From assembly GCA_028565635.1 (NCBI GenBank), contig JAOXYB010071278.1:1-23954 (forward strand): a stretch of 23,954 bases of DNA, given 5' to 3'. Below, in pieces: positions 10,828 through 21,500 of this stretch. A program made the translations under genes and the position numbers. Each line of letters begins with the position of its first letter. Position 1 is the stretch's first letter. The notes under the pieces were generated by a model, which made no database searches, was not told the origin of the DNA, and worked only from the letters and a program-made list of their open reading frames with translations. Origin of the DNA: Phoronis ovalis (taxonomy: Eukaryota; Phoronida; Phoronidae).

Positions 10828-11861
10828 TTACTCTGTCCTTGTTATTGGAAAGGATAACCTATCCATAAGATCATCTATCTTATCTTGCAATGTCTCAATT
10901 ATTTCCACAGCAATAAAGAGATGTGTCTCGTCCAAATCTTGTATAACAAATTTCTTGCCGAAAGCATTGGTTTCATCAAGATGGAGTAGGAACTGTTTCA
11001 TCGCTGGATCACTAAAAACGTGAAAATTAGTGTTATGATGTTTGTAATTAGAATGTCTATTATTCTGCTAAAAAACTTCCAGGTTTAAAAAGTAATTTGA
11101 CCGACGTCAGAGAGTGAAAATCATCAATCATGTTGCTGCACTTGTTATAAAACTGTCCCAATTTTATGCAAATTATTGTTTAAAAAATATTAACCTTTTT
11201 TTAATAAGCATCTGTACCTGGTGGTAAAAAATATACCCATTGCCATTGAGCGGATCTACATTTTAAAAAGAACACCCTAATTGTCAATATTTAGCTTAAT
11301 GTATACCCTTCACACTGAAACCACGTTACGAGCCTTGTTGAAAAATGTATTTCTTAATTCACATGATGTGGACACACTCTTTGACTCATGTGCCAAACCC
11401 AAGACACACTGCAAACCCAGGGCTGCAACACAAGCAGGCATACGCACACCATACACCCCACACACAACTTTTAACGCCACTTCCTGTGCTGATAGGGCTG
11501 ATTAAGACAAGATAAGACAGGCTGAACACATTTCATGTTTATATAGGTCCGATTCAATACAAAGAAAAACGAATGAGCAAACATTGACATTATCGCCGTC
11601 GGGGTCTGACACCGTATTCGAGTATCACACCGTGGCACAGCGTACTCATATCTCGGGATTCGTATACAATACGGGTAATAGTTTATTACTTTCCCTACAA
11701 AATAGCTCAAATTTCAATTGCATTTTATTAAACAAAATATTCACATATAAGAATCCTGGACACAAACTTTCAATTTCAGTTTGTTTTTTAAAATTAGGCA
11801 TTAGCGCGAATGTGTACAATAATTACCATTCTACAAGGACTCCTTTCATTACATTCACCAT
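10828..11861 (-). CDS. GTF2H5: TFIIH subunit 5 (GTF2H5 / TTDA / TFB5)
   Basis: Two exons: 11861-11827 (ATG, 35 nt, encoding [11 protein letters not shown] plus two bases of Cys) and 11011-10828 (184 nt, TAA stop). They give 72 aa; human GTF2H5 is 71. The donor reads G|GTAAT and the acceptor TTTTTAG. The joined protein keeps the family signatures [24 protein letters not shown] and the C-terminal helix [17 protein letters not shown]2H5 is the smallest core TFIIH subunit; it binds and stabilises p52 (GTF2H4) and supports nucleotide excision repair in the nucleus. The first exon is too short to be seen as an open frame. It was found by looking for the conserved MVNV..KGVL start, and the splice phase confirms it. 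Its start faces HADH head to head. Confidence 0.95.
11012..11826 (-). other. GTF2H5 intron
   Basis: 815 bp, phase 2. The stretch at about 11390-11680 is clearly richer in G+C and CpG than its surroundings. On the minus strand it has a TATATAA-like motif near 11540, within TTTATATAGG on the plus strand. Open frames at 11281-11505 and 11471-11710 overlap on opposite strands and resemble no family. It may be a repeat fragment or an internal regulatory patch. Confidence 0.6.
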
Positions 11862-12262
11862 CGCTGTAGTACTTTAAGCAGCATCAAACTTCAAACAAGA
11901 GAGACATTGCAGGATGATGAAGACACATGCACTGAATCGTCCAGATTGTGTTTTAAAAAAAAAAAAACGGTACCTATGCCATACTTTATTTTATTCATTA
12001 TAAAATTATAAAGAGGAACTTATGAATTGTTGACAAATGTAAATTTGTATCGTTTTTTTTTTATATGTATCATTGCCTAATTGCAGCAAATAATAGAGTA
12101 CTATATTGATTTAAATTAATTAATTAAACATGTAACATGAATTATTTTAGTATAACCAGCCCATAATACCAACCGACCCTTGAGCTTTCTCCTGCTTCCG
12201 GAACCGGTATAGCTTGCACGAATTTGGGTTAATTAATTCATTGACTTCTTCCCTATATAACG
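11862..12262. promoter_or_regulatory. Divergent promoter region shared by GTF2H5 and HADH
   Basis: 401 bp separate the two start codons. A palindromic ETS-type site, CTTCCGGAA, sits at 12195-12203, readable on both strands. ETS/GABP sites are common in housekeeping and mitochondrial-gene promoters. A TATATAA lies at 12254-12260, immediately before the HADH ATG. A-runs and TTAATTAATTAA occur between. Transcription start sites are not known. Confidence 0.55.
12195..12203. promoter_or_regulatory. Palindromic ETS-like site CTTCCGGAA
   Basis: It contains the CCGGAA core in both orientations, 60 bp upstream of the HADH start codon and in the most GC-rich patch of the spacer. This is a motif match only. 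Confidence 0.4.
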
Positions 12263-15200
12263 ATGTCATTCGCCACAAGGGTAATTAACAGAGGGTTTGC
12301 TACTTCTGTTGCCAGAATGGCGTCTATCAAACATGTTACAGTTATTGGAGGTGGTTTAATGGGCTCCGGCATTGCACAGGTAAGACGCTAAAATGCACTA
12401 ACTATATTACTATAACTATAAGCCACCATTCTGTGTGACCTAAAACATTTCGCTTAGGGTTGGATATTTGTGGCTTGCCGTAGTGTCATTGTCTTTTACG
12501 GACCATTAGACGGTCGAAATTTTTCAACTTAGAATACACATTTAATGTCTACTTTGTGTAGTGCACGAAATGAGTATTAACAACACACTTTAGTTGAAAA
12601 ACAACAGCTAGCTTTTAACAGGGTATATATAAGGAACATATAAAACGCCCGGATAAAACGGCATGAGAGACTCTACGGCTGCCGTAGTAGGAGAGTCATG
12701 TATCCAGGACTAGTTTTGGTCCTAACACTTCCCTGCCCCTAGTCAAATGATATGGTCTTTCGAAATTAACAAAAAAACATATGATGATATTTTTTCGTGC
12801 TCATATTAAGTTAATATTTATACTCAATGGCCTTAGTTTGTTATTTTCCGAAGTAAAGAAAGTATATAAATGTTCCTTCTGTCAAATTTGGTGAATGTTT
12901 GCTAAAAAAATATGAACTGCCAATAATGGCATCTTCCTTATGTTACATTCTGTGCTTGGATTCTGTACATGCACACACATGAAGAAAGCATGGTATGGTG
13001 ACAATGACAACTCCTTCCCTTTTTTCTTAATCATAATTTTTAGCACCATTTTTTGAAAGCAAATATTTTTTTCACTTGTCTATAATACACTACCTGTAGG
13101 GCCATTGGAGTATTTCTGCATGAAGATTTTCGACATACTCATGAGTTTTTATTAATGCTGAAACTCGATAGAATTTGACTAGGAAAGTTTTAGGACCAAA
13201 AAGTTTGTGGCTATGAATATATACTATGAATATAGGACTATAATTACACTTTGCAAGGTACTGGGCATGTCCAGAGAAGTCAAACACATGCAGTCCTCTT
13301 TGCAAAATTGTCATTGTCAAATTGTCTACTTCAATAGATACTAGTGCTCTGTCTTGTCGCCAAAATATGAAATTAACAAGAATTTTCGGTTTCCTTTAAT
13401 TTTTAATACAAAATTTTGACTGATCCTTGATTTTTAATGTAACAATTAAAACATTATAAGTAAAACTATATACTTTTTTGTGAATTCTCATGTTCTGCTT
13501 AACAGTAATGAGAACTCAACTTTTGTTCCATTAACTTCAAACAATTTTAAGTAATAAATGTCTATTCAAGTAAATGCAATTTATAAGATAGGTAAACATT
13601 GACGAAAAAATAATTATTGATTGTATCATTTAAACTTTTGGCAGGGTAATTTAACATAATTATGGTAAATGATGTCCACATATACTCTTGTCACTTTAAT
13701 TTCAAATTTCATTTTGCATCAGCTTACCTTCACATCTACCCGTACATGTCTATTTTGAATGTATCTTTGTACTAAATTTTATTTATAATAATAGATATAA
13801 AAATAGTGGTAATTAAAGTTTGGGTCTGCAATTTTTGCTATATATGGCATATGAACATGTTTTTCTAAATCAATTTTTTATAATTAATGTCATTTTATTC
13901 TCAAAATACTACCTGTATGAGAGAAAACTAGCAGAGAACCTACAAGGTTGTCATTGAATCGATATGATATCAAATTTATTTAACATTTATCCTGATAACT
14001 AGGGAACCTGCCAACAGTAACAAATTACGCCCCTAGATTCCAGTTTTTTGTAACTGAAAAAGTATATGGCGCCAGTGAACTAATAGTAATTAAACTTCTA
14101 CCATGTTTGCTTGTAATGTCAGTCAACTAATAGTAATTACACTTCTACCATGTTTACTTGTAATGTAATATATATCTGAGAACTCTATTATTATTAAAAT
14201 GTTAACAAGGTGTAAAATTGATTGAGGTACCCATATATAAGTGTATGCATTCATCTTGCAGGGAATAGATTTTAATCGTATCTGTCCTTTTAGGTTGCAG
14301 CTCAGTCTGGTCACAATGTAACTGTTGTTGACATGTCAGAAGATATCCTTGGGAAAACAAAAGGAATCATAGAGAAAAGTTTGGGAAGAGTTGTTAAGAA
14401 AAAATATGCTGACAACCCTGAGGTATTTGTTGATTAGACGTTTTATGACTTTGACTTGTTAATGAGATTTCTCTGTCATACTTGTACTTGATAAATGATT
14501 CTTTGTTTTAAGTTAGTAAGCATAAGTAGCATTATGTTAAATTTCACTAAACAATCCTTTGATGTAATTGTCATGAAGAAAGCATTACCAGTAACCATTT
14601 AATAGTTGCTTAGTTATGAGAACAGAATAGAACCAACACTTGGTATATTTTTAGTTGGGGTGTAATTGTCATGAAGAAAGAATTACCAGTGAACCATTTG
14701 AGGTCAGCTCGATAGTTCAAAGGTTCATTGGTCCGAAGGTGCATTGGTCCGAAGGTTCATTGGTCCGAAAGTTCATCCATCACACTACCTTGCAACTTTC
14801 ACTTACCCTCAACATAATCAAGAAATCCTCCAACCTGTCGTAAAAATCGGCAATAGACATTAACACGTGGCATAAATAATCCACCAGATCGCGCTGTAAA
14901 AGCGGTGACCTTTTTAAACCCTTGTTGAAATGCCGCATTTTGCGTCATCTAAAATTGTCTGGATATAAAGTTAAAGTTAGTATTGTTAGTACATATGTAT
15001 ATTTCCATATTGTAGTGAAATTAAATTTAATTTGTTATTTTTTTGTATAGGGAATTCACTCTCGCACGTCTTTTACTTGTTGAATATAAATAGTCAGTAT
15101 GCTACAAATAAACATGGGAATAATTTTTTGTCCATTTTTTTTACCAGTGTTAGTGTTTTACCTATGTCGTTTCCCACTTTTGATGTAGCGGCATAGATGT

Positions 15201-17651
15201 AGACACACACAAGATGCTTTCAGCCCGCTGTCAAGCGCTGACATGATGGCAGATCGCAAGCGAAACGATGACCCTAACAAGTGTTAAATCTACAAAAAAA
15301 AACATCTCTTTTCGTGATATTAGACAAAAACAGATCGTAAGAGTGTTACGTGCCGGTGGCACAAAAAATCCTTTATCGCGAAATTTGTTGGAACATGCGT
15401 ACTCACTTTTATATTGCCAGTCCCTCCCCCGGGATAAAACAACAGAATCATTTTTTAATATCATTATTACTCATTCAAAAAGAATAAAACAGATGAAAAT
15501 AAATAAAAATTATTACAATCACTATGCGCTGTGAGAACTCTTTCTGGTACATTATCATTTAATATCAACTATTCTGTTTGTGGTCTTGCTATTATTATAT
15601 GGCTAAACGAAAGCACGTACGTGATATTCAGAATAGGAGACAGAAACATTATAACACGTGTATGACTCGTTCTTTCTATAGAAAGGAAGAAAAAAAAGCA
15701 GTAAATAATAGAAGCAATAGAATTGTAGTAGCAGGAAACTAGGGAATCGTTAAATGTGCGCATGGGGAACCTTTTAAAGTATTTATTCCGGGATATATCA
15801 AGATATCACAGGTTCGTTAGAGCCCCACGACATTCCCTATAATGGGTATTTTGGACCAATGAACCTTTGGACTATCGACATGGACCCAACCATTTAATAG
15901 TTAGTACTTAGTTATGAGAACAGGATAGAACCAAAATTTGGTATATTTCTAGTTGGGGTGACATTTCTGTATTGTGTGATGAAACAGTTTGAAGAAAATT
16001 ATCAATACAATAGTTAGTAGTTAGTACCAAAGATCGTATGTAAAGTAAATTTATTTAGGGTACTATACCAAGAGCAAAAGGACCAGCTTTTTAATTGAAA
16101 TTTTTTTTTCAAATAGCTTTTGTTTCATGATTATTTTACATACACATTTTCTTAGGCTGGCAAGAAGTTTGCTGACGAAATCTTAAACAGAGTTAGTACA
16201 TCAACAAATGCTGAAGATGTTGTAAAGAATACCGACTTAGTCGTGGAAGCCATTATAGAAAACTTGGAAATAAAACAAAAACTTTTCACTGCCTTAGATA
16301 AAGCTGCACCACAGTGAGTATTTGCCAGACATTTACCAGACAGATTGATTCTCGTAGCTATCAATTTTAGCAAAAGGACAGCAGATGTAGTTATATACAC
16401 TTGGAAAGAGTATAAAGATTGAAATTCATATCTGCCTTCAAATATTTAAGCTAATGTCCATGAAATTAAGGTTGACATATATCTTACTTTTCATCATAAC
16501 ATGATCACAACTACATCATTATATTCTGATAATTTTAGGCACACCATTTTTGCTAGTAATACATCATCTCTACCTATTCGTGATATAGCTGCTCCTACAC
16601 AAAGGAAAGATCGTTTCGGTGGACTACATTTCTTCAATCCTGTTCCTGTTATGAAACTTGTTGAGGTAAATTTCTCATGAAAGCTGCTAAAAGTACATCT
16701 TCTATCGTATAAGATAATGCGATGTTTTGTACCTTTCTGACTATGAATCGGAGAGTGCTAATTGTTTGGCAGCGGAAATTTTATGTACTAATTAATATTA
16801 AAAAGTTTTTCTTAATTTAAAATTCCAGGTAATTAGAATTCCAGACACGTCAGATGCAACTTTTAATAGCCTAGTTGAATTTGGTAAAGCAGTTGGCAAA
16901 ACAACAGTTGAATGTAAGGTATGTATCATTAGGTTGCAATGGTGTATACTGATAGCATGTACTAACACAGGTTATGATAGATTATGCATTGCAACATTGA
17001 TCAGGTTATCATTATGATGGATACAGTCCAATAATTTTACAGGGTTGAGGTTGTTGGATTTTCCAGACTGTTTGTAGACTGCCTATAGTATTAACTAATC
17101 CTGGATTATTTCTTTATTCTTTCCATTTTCTAGGATACACCAGGCTTTATTGTTAACCGTCTGTTAGTACCATACATGGCTGAAGCCATAAGAATGCTGG
17201 AGAGGGGTGATGCAAGTGCCAGGGATATTGACACTGCAATGAAACTTGGAGCTGGATATCCGATGGGTCCCTTTGAACTGGCAGATTATGTTGGTTTAGA
17301 TACTAATAAATTTATTTTGGATGGTATGTATTAATATTATTGAAATTTAGTAAATTTTAAGAATTAGAATTGGTCATCATGCATGTAACAAGGAACTGGG
17401 TTGTTGGTCTCTACCTTAACCTAGAGACTACATTTCATCAGAACTTTACCATTGGACTTTCCACATGACTTAAGCAGGGGGAACATTTATGTTCAATTTA
17501 AAACTGATTGTGCATCCCTTTTACAGGTTGGTCAAAGAGCTATCCTGATGAGCCACTTTTCAGACCAAGTGAATTACTAAATAAACTTGTATCTGAAGGA
17601 AAACTTGGTAACAAGACAGGGGAAGGATTTTACAAATCTGGCAAGAAGTAA
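12263..17651 (+). CDS. HADH: Mitochondrial short-chain L-3-hydroxyacyl-CoA dehydrogenase
   Basis: Complete gene of seven exons: 12263-12379, 14294-14422, 16156-16313, 16539-16665, 16829-16918, 17134-17323 and 17527-17651 (TAA). They total 936 nt, or 311 aa (human 314), all in phase with GT..AG introns. Residues 1-20 are Arg-rich with no acids ([12 protein letters not shown]), a likely mitochondrial presequence. The NAD Rossmann motif GGGLMG (GxGxxG) is at 29-34 and the NAD-selecting Asp in VTVVD is D52. The catalytic set is complete: S144 in ASNTS, H165 in GLHFFNP, E177 in MKLVE and N215 in GFIVNR. The C-terminal domain has [14 protein letters not shown] and ends [14 protein letters not shown]. 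It oxidises L-3-hydroxyacyl-CoA to 3-ketoacyl-CoA with NAD+, in matrix beta-oxidation of short and medium chains. Confidence 0.97.
12380..14293 (+). other. HADH intron 1
   Basis: 1914 bp, phase 0, with donor GTAAGA and acceptor CCTTTTAG. It holds a small imperfect hairpin at about 12663-12702 (CTACGGC/GCCGTAG at its core) and a 47-bp tandem duplication at 14073-14166. No other gene is seen; the minus open frame at 13090-13320 has no recognisable features. Confidence 0.75.
14073..14166. repeat. 47-bp tandem duplication (2 copies)
   Basis: Copies start at CAGT 14073 and CAGT 14120 and share AACTAATAGTAATTA, ACTTCTACCATGTTT and CTTGTAATGT with three or so substitutions. It lies in HADH intron 1. 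Confidence 0.85.
14700..15887. mobile_element. Non-autonomous DNA transposon with inverted ends and 8-bp target duplication
   Basis: A 1188-bp insert in HADH intron 2. The ends are inverted: the left contains TCGATAGTTCAAAGG then TTCATTGGTCC, and the right, reverse complemented, contains TCGATAGTCCAAAGG then TTCATTGGTCC. The outermost bases also partly match. The direct duplication AACCATTT flanks it at 14692-14699 and 15888-15895. Inside the left end a 16-bp unit, AAGGTTCATTGGTCCG, repeats three times (about 14720-14768) with a partial fourth. No transposase is visible; the longest plus frame (15268-15534, 88 codons) has no recognisable domain. An 8-bp duplication fits hAT, P or Merlin types, but the termini do not decide the superfamily. 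It is slightly richer in CpG than the host intron. Confidence 0.8.
14720..14775. repeat. 16-bp subterminal tandem repeat in the transposon
   Basis: Three copies of AAGGTTCATTGGTCCG, one with TG for TT, and a decayed fourth. The same word occurs once, inverted, at the right end (about 15852-15869). Subterminal repeats often serve as transposase-binding sites; that role is inferred. Confidence 0.75.
15896..16155 (+). other. Rest of HADH intron 2 after the transposon
   Basis: It holds the tail of the second 98-bp unit, then AT-rich sequence ending in acceptor TTTCTTAG at 16155. Confidence 0.7.
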
Positions 17652-18527
17652 TTTATTTTCAATGGACAAGTACAATCTCAGTGTACAATTCATTGAAGGG
17701 CACATTATTTACAAAATATATGGAGTCTGGCAAATAAATTGTTTGTACTTACTAAAATTATTTGGTAACAGTAGTTCATGATGTAGACTAACCTCAGTTC
17801 TTAGAAACATGTATTGGATTTTATAAATTCGTAGTTAGTACTAATACAGTTGAGCTCCTGTGAAAGCTGTCAAGAATACACTGATATTTGTGTGTATGTT
17901 TATATGCATTCTATATGTACAAACTATCTAGACATTTTAGTATCATTTAAAAGAAAATTATGTAAACTAGAGAAGCTAAATTTTTTCTCTAAGTTCAAAG
18001 TAAAATTGGCTTACAGACAATATTTTTGAATTATTTGATATTTATTTCAATTACCTATAATTACTGAGTCAACTAGTATTAGTCTAAAAATGATGTTGAT
18101 CTTGTTTGATATCATTTAATTGTTTGTATATTACCAGAGTTCCAAAATCATATATGAAAAACAATTGAAAAATTGAAAATTCAACTGCTTTTTTGTCAGC
18201 CATGCAGGTTAATGCTTCCACATTTTTGTCTTGATGTTATTGTACACTGACTGTTTACCAGGGATAAATTATAATTACAAAAATTATTTTCATAACATGA
18301 AATAGTTACAAATAAAATGAGGTGAATTTACATACCATTTTTTTATGTACATTAAGACATCTGATAAAAGAGCAGTAAACAGTAAAAAAAACACTTGTTT
18401 GTCAGAACGTAGGATTTGGCTTCCAATGAATGATCATTTTTAATGGCCTGGTTACAAAATTTTCAAAGCAGTAACACATCCTTTCCACTACTGTTTCTTT
18501 CTTCCACTTTTAATGGAGTAGCAAATA
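17652..18527. other. Intergenic region between convergent HADH and BMS1 3' ends
   Basis: 876 bp that must hold both 3'UTRs. For HADH, AATAAA at 17733-17738 (82 bp past the stop) and 18312-18317. For BMS1 on the minus strand, ATTAAA (TTTAAT on plus) at 18509-18514 and AATAAA (TTTATT on plus) at 18041-18046. If the distal signals are used, the two transcripts overlap antisense. No other gene is seen. Confidence 0.6.
17733..17738 (+). terminator. Candidate HADH polyadenylation signal
   Basis: First AATAAA after the stop codon, followed by a TTGTTTGT-type GT-rich stretch. Confidence 0.5.
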
Positions 18528-21500
18528 TTAATCCTTTTGATGCCTAGCTTTCTTCTTTTCAATCTGTCCTAATACTCTAAATATCTGCTTTTTAACTTCC
18601 TTTTGTTTTTGTGTCCGCTTAGCTTCAATTTTTCCCACATCTCTTTCGTGTTTCTGAGCTCTCTGCCTCATTTCAGTGTGCCGCTTTTTCATTTTGTGTT
18701 CATAAACTGTTTTCATCATTTTCATAAGCTGTGAAACCTGATATGAAAATACAAAAGATCCGATTAAATTTGCAGTGTAAAAACTTAATATGATGTACTC
18801 CATCAGCAATCTTTATGCTATTTGGTGGGCATTAAAATATATTTACAACATTTAGGTTTCTGTTCTCAAAATGAGTAGTAGAACTAGGTCGAAAAGGAAT
18901 GGTACAAAATGGGTACCAGTGTGAGTACTCATTTTGTGGGGGGTTTTCAATTATATTTGAGGTATTCTTAACACAGCAGTCAAGACAGTCACATTTTTAG
19001 TATGGCATCCATGAACAACTATGAGGGCTTCATTTTCTAAAGCATTTGGTCACAGACAGATAATGACAGACAGAATACCTTTTTTTCATGTGGTTCTTGG
19101 ACGATGGCAACTCTTTTACTCTGTACTGGGTCAGCATACTTTCTTGCTATTTTTGGTTTATCTTTAAATGGCAGGTTTCTTTGTAAATCTTTCGGAATGA
19201 CTAAGGGATTAAATACTCTCTGCTTTCTCGCAACAGGCTGTAAAACAAAATGTTTCACTTCTTTAGAAAACAATTTTATTGTTCCTCTATTATGGCTCAA
19301 ACAGTTCACTTGCACCCATCCTTTTTACTGATTAAGACAGTAGGGATGTAACATACAGAACGTCTTACCTTCAAAGGATTATAGTGATGTATGGCATTAG
19401 GTAATTATTGAAAGCCTACTTGATTTTACACATCAAAGAGTCTTTTCATGACAGTAGGAGCTCAAGTTTATGAAGGCCATAATATGTATCTATATATTAT
19501 ACCCAACACTGTGTTATATTTCAATTTTGAAAAGTAAGCAAAAAATAGTTTATTGACAATTTTTTTCTCATCAGACAGTATTACTTGTATACGACTTTAA
19601 CTAGTCCTGTACACCAGTAGTGTTTTATGACAAGACTCTATTATGACTTGGGCAATACTCCTTGAGTTGCTGCATTGTGCTTGCTCAGTAAGTTTAATAA
19701 GTAAGCACAAATTAGTTGCTCTTAAAAAACAAAATCTGCATCATTCCTGGACCAAAATCTATACTGCTGCAAGGACTTGATTTTTCTCACCAATACTACT
19801 TTTAGGCACGCACCTCTATCAGGGAGTAACAGTGTCGAGTACATTACTTGCGTTGTCATTTACAGCATATTTTACTGTAGGCGTATTCCGTGCCACCTGT
19901 ATATTCGTACATTGAATGCCATCTCAGTGGTGGTTCCTAACGTTTAACCCACACTAATGTTATCCTATTGTTTAACCCAGACACTAACATTATGTGGCCT
20001 ACAGTAATCTGTATCAGAACCGTACACATAAGAATCGTGTGGTCCATTTCAAGTAGACTTCTATAAGGGTGAAGTTCAACTATTTGTTTTGAGCAACAAT
20101 TTGACAAGCATGTCAAGCAACATCTAAATGAACTATTGAGCACTTTCTGTACCTTATAAAGTGAATCTTGATTGAAGGAGGCTTTTATTCCTCGTTCTCT
20201 GCGAAGCTGTCCCGTTGTTTTCATACCAGACCACTGAGACTTCTGGTCCTGAGGAAGCAGTAGTGTTGTGACAGGGTTGTAGAATTTTGGCACTTGAACC
20301 GCATACCATGTTCTCACAAACACAATATCTGAAAATTAATGGCAAGTTTACATTGCAAGACTCTCACCAGGTGAATAAGAATTACTTTACCTGCGAATGC
20401 TGTATTAGGACTCGAGTCATAAAAACCACTATTATTAGATTCAAACTTTCTTTAGAAATTTTCATAATCAAAATGAAGAAATACACAAAAGTATACATTT
20501 TTTAAAAGGTTATATTTCAATGAAAATGAATCCAAATGCAAAATGTTGAAAATAATTTTCATGATCTGATAAACACCCATTTTGGGAAAAACATGTTTTT
20601 CAAATTTTAATATTTGAAAAAATTTAAGTCAAAAACCAGTGTACCTACAAAGCTGAAAGTTAGCAAAAATTATCTTAATATATAGGTCTACAAAAGGGTC
20701 TCAAATTTTTTACTTAATTTAAAAGTTATGAGTTTTTAAAGTTTAAAGGTCAGGATTTTGTTGATTTTGATCTGACCCTAAATTTAAAAAATGATAACTT
20801 TTAAACAAAGCAAAATTTTAATAATCTGAGACATTTTTTGTAGATATATACGTATAGCTCATCTGTGCAAAGTTACCTTTTAACATATTTTGGAAATCTT
20901 TGAATTGTAGCATTAGGAATTGGATAACTAGCCCTTTTTTAATAATTAGATTGGTGCAGTTGTGTTTGGCAAAAATTTTACTTTTCATGAAATTAATTGA
21001 AAAACTTGATCATTGTAGAACAAATACTTGTCCTAAATTTATTTTTCATATTTATACGTACCACTTAACAACAATTTGTCTTCAAATGTAGCCCTAAAAC
21101 AGCCTTCAGGCGTCTTGACAGCCTTTTTAATTTGACCACGAATTCCACTAACTGACCTAATGTTAGCACCTTCAAAGCGAGCTACTTCTAACTGTGAATT
21201 AAACATCCCCTTAATAAAGGCTGTCTTTTTATAAATCTTGTATGGTGTTCCAGTTAATTTTAATTTCTTTACTACAGTCTTGGATTTATCCAACTCCAAT
21301 ACCACTCCAGTTGCAGCAATGCGGAAATCTGGCTAAAAATGATAAACAATGAAAATGATAAGTGCTTAACAGGGGACATATTATACAGGATTGGAAATCA
21401 AGTTCATTAAATTAATAATCGACTGTTTACACCTTATAAAATGCAAAGAAATTAGCTCATATCTGGCTTTAAAGAACATGCTAGTTGGTGTTATGAATAC

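Larger units (their letters stand above)
14561..15960. repeat. 98-bp tandem duplication, second copy split by a transposon
   Basis: Unit 1 begins near 14561 and unit 2 near 14659. Both begin TGTAATTGTCATGAAGAAAG and end TTAGTTGGGGTG (or TCTAGTTGGGGTG). Unit 2 is broken at 14700 and resumes at 15888 with AACCATTTAATAGTTAG, continuing to about 15960. Without the insert the two units line up end to end. Confidence 0.85.

Noticed and set aside
11281-11877. Open frames on both strands across the GTF2H5 intron
   Set aside because: They overlap one another on opposite strands, match no family, and include the true 35-nt GTF2H5 exon on the other strand.
14720-14775. CRISPR-like array of short repeats
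   Set aside because: Repeats are contiguous without spacers, in a eukaryotic intron, and belong to a transposon end.
15231-15534. Frames of 77 and 88 codons inside the transposon as a transposase remnant
   Set aside because: No catalytic motif, zinc finger or helix-turn-helix pattern was recognisable; too short and overlapping on both strands.
19104-19331. Plus-strand 75-codon frame and other frames opposite BMS1 exons
   Set aside because: It is antisense to the conserved BMS1 exon 19079-19237 and has no independent support.
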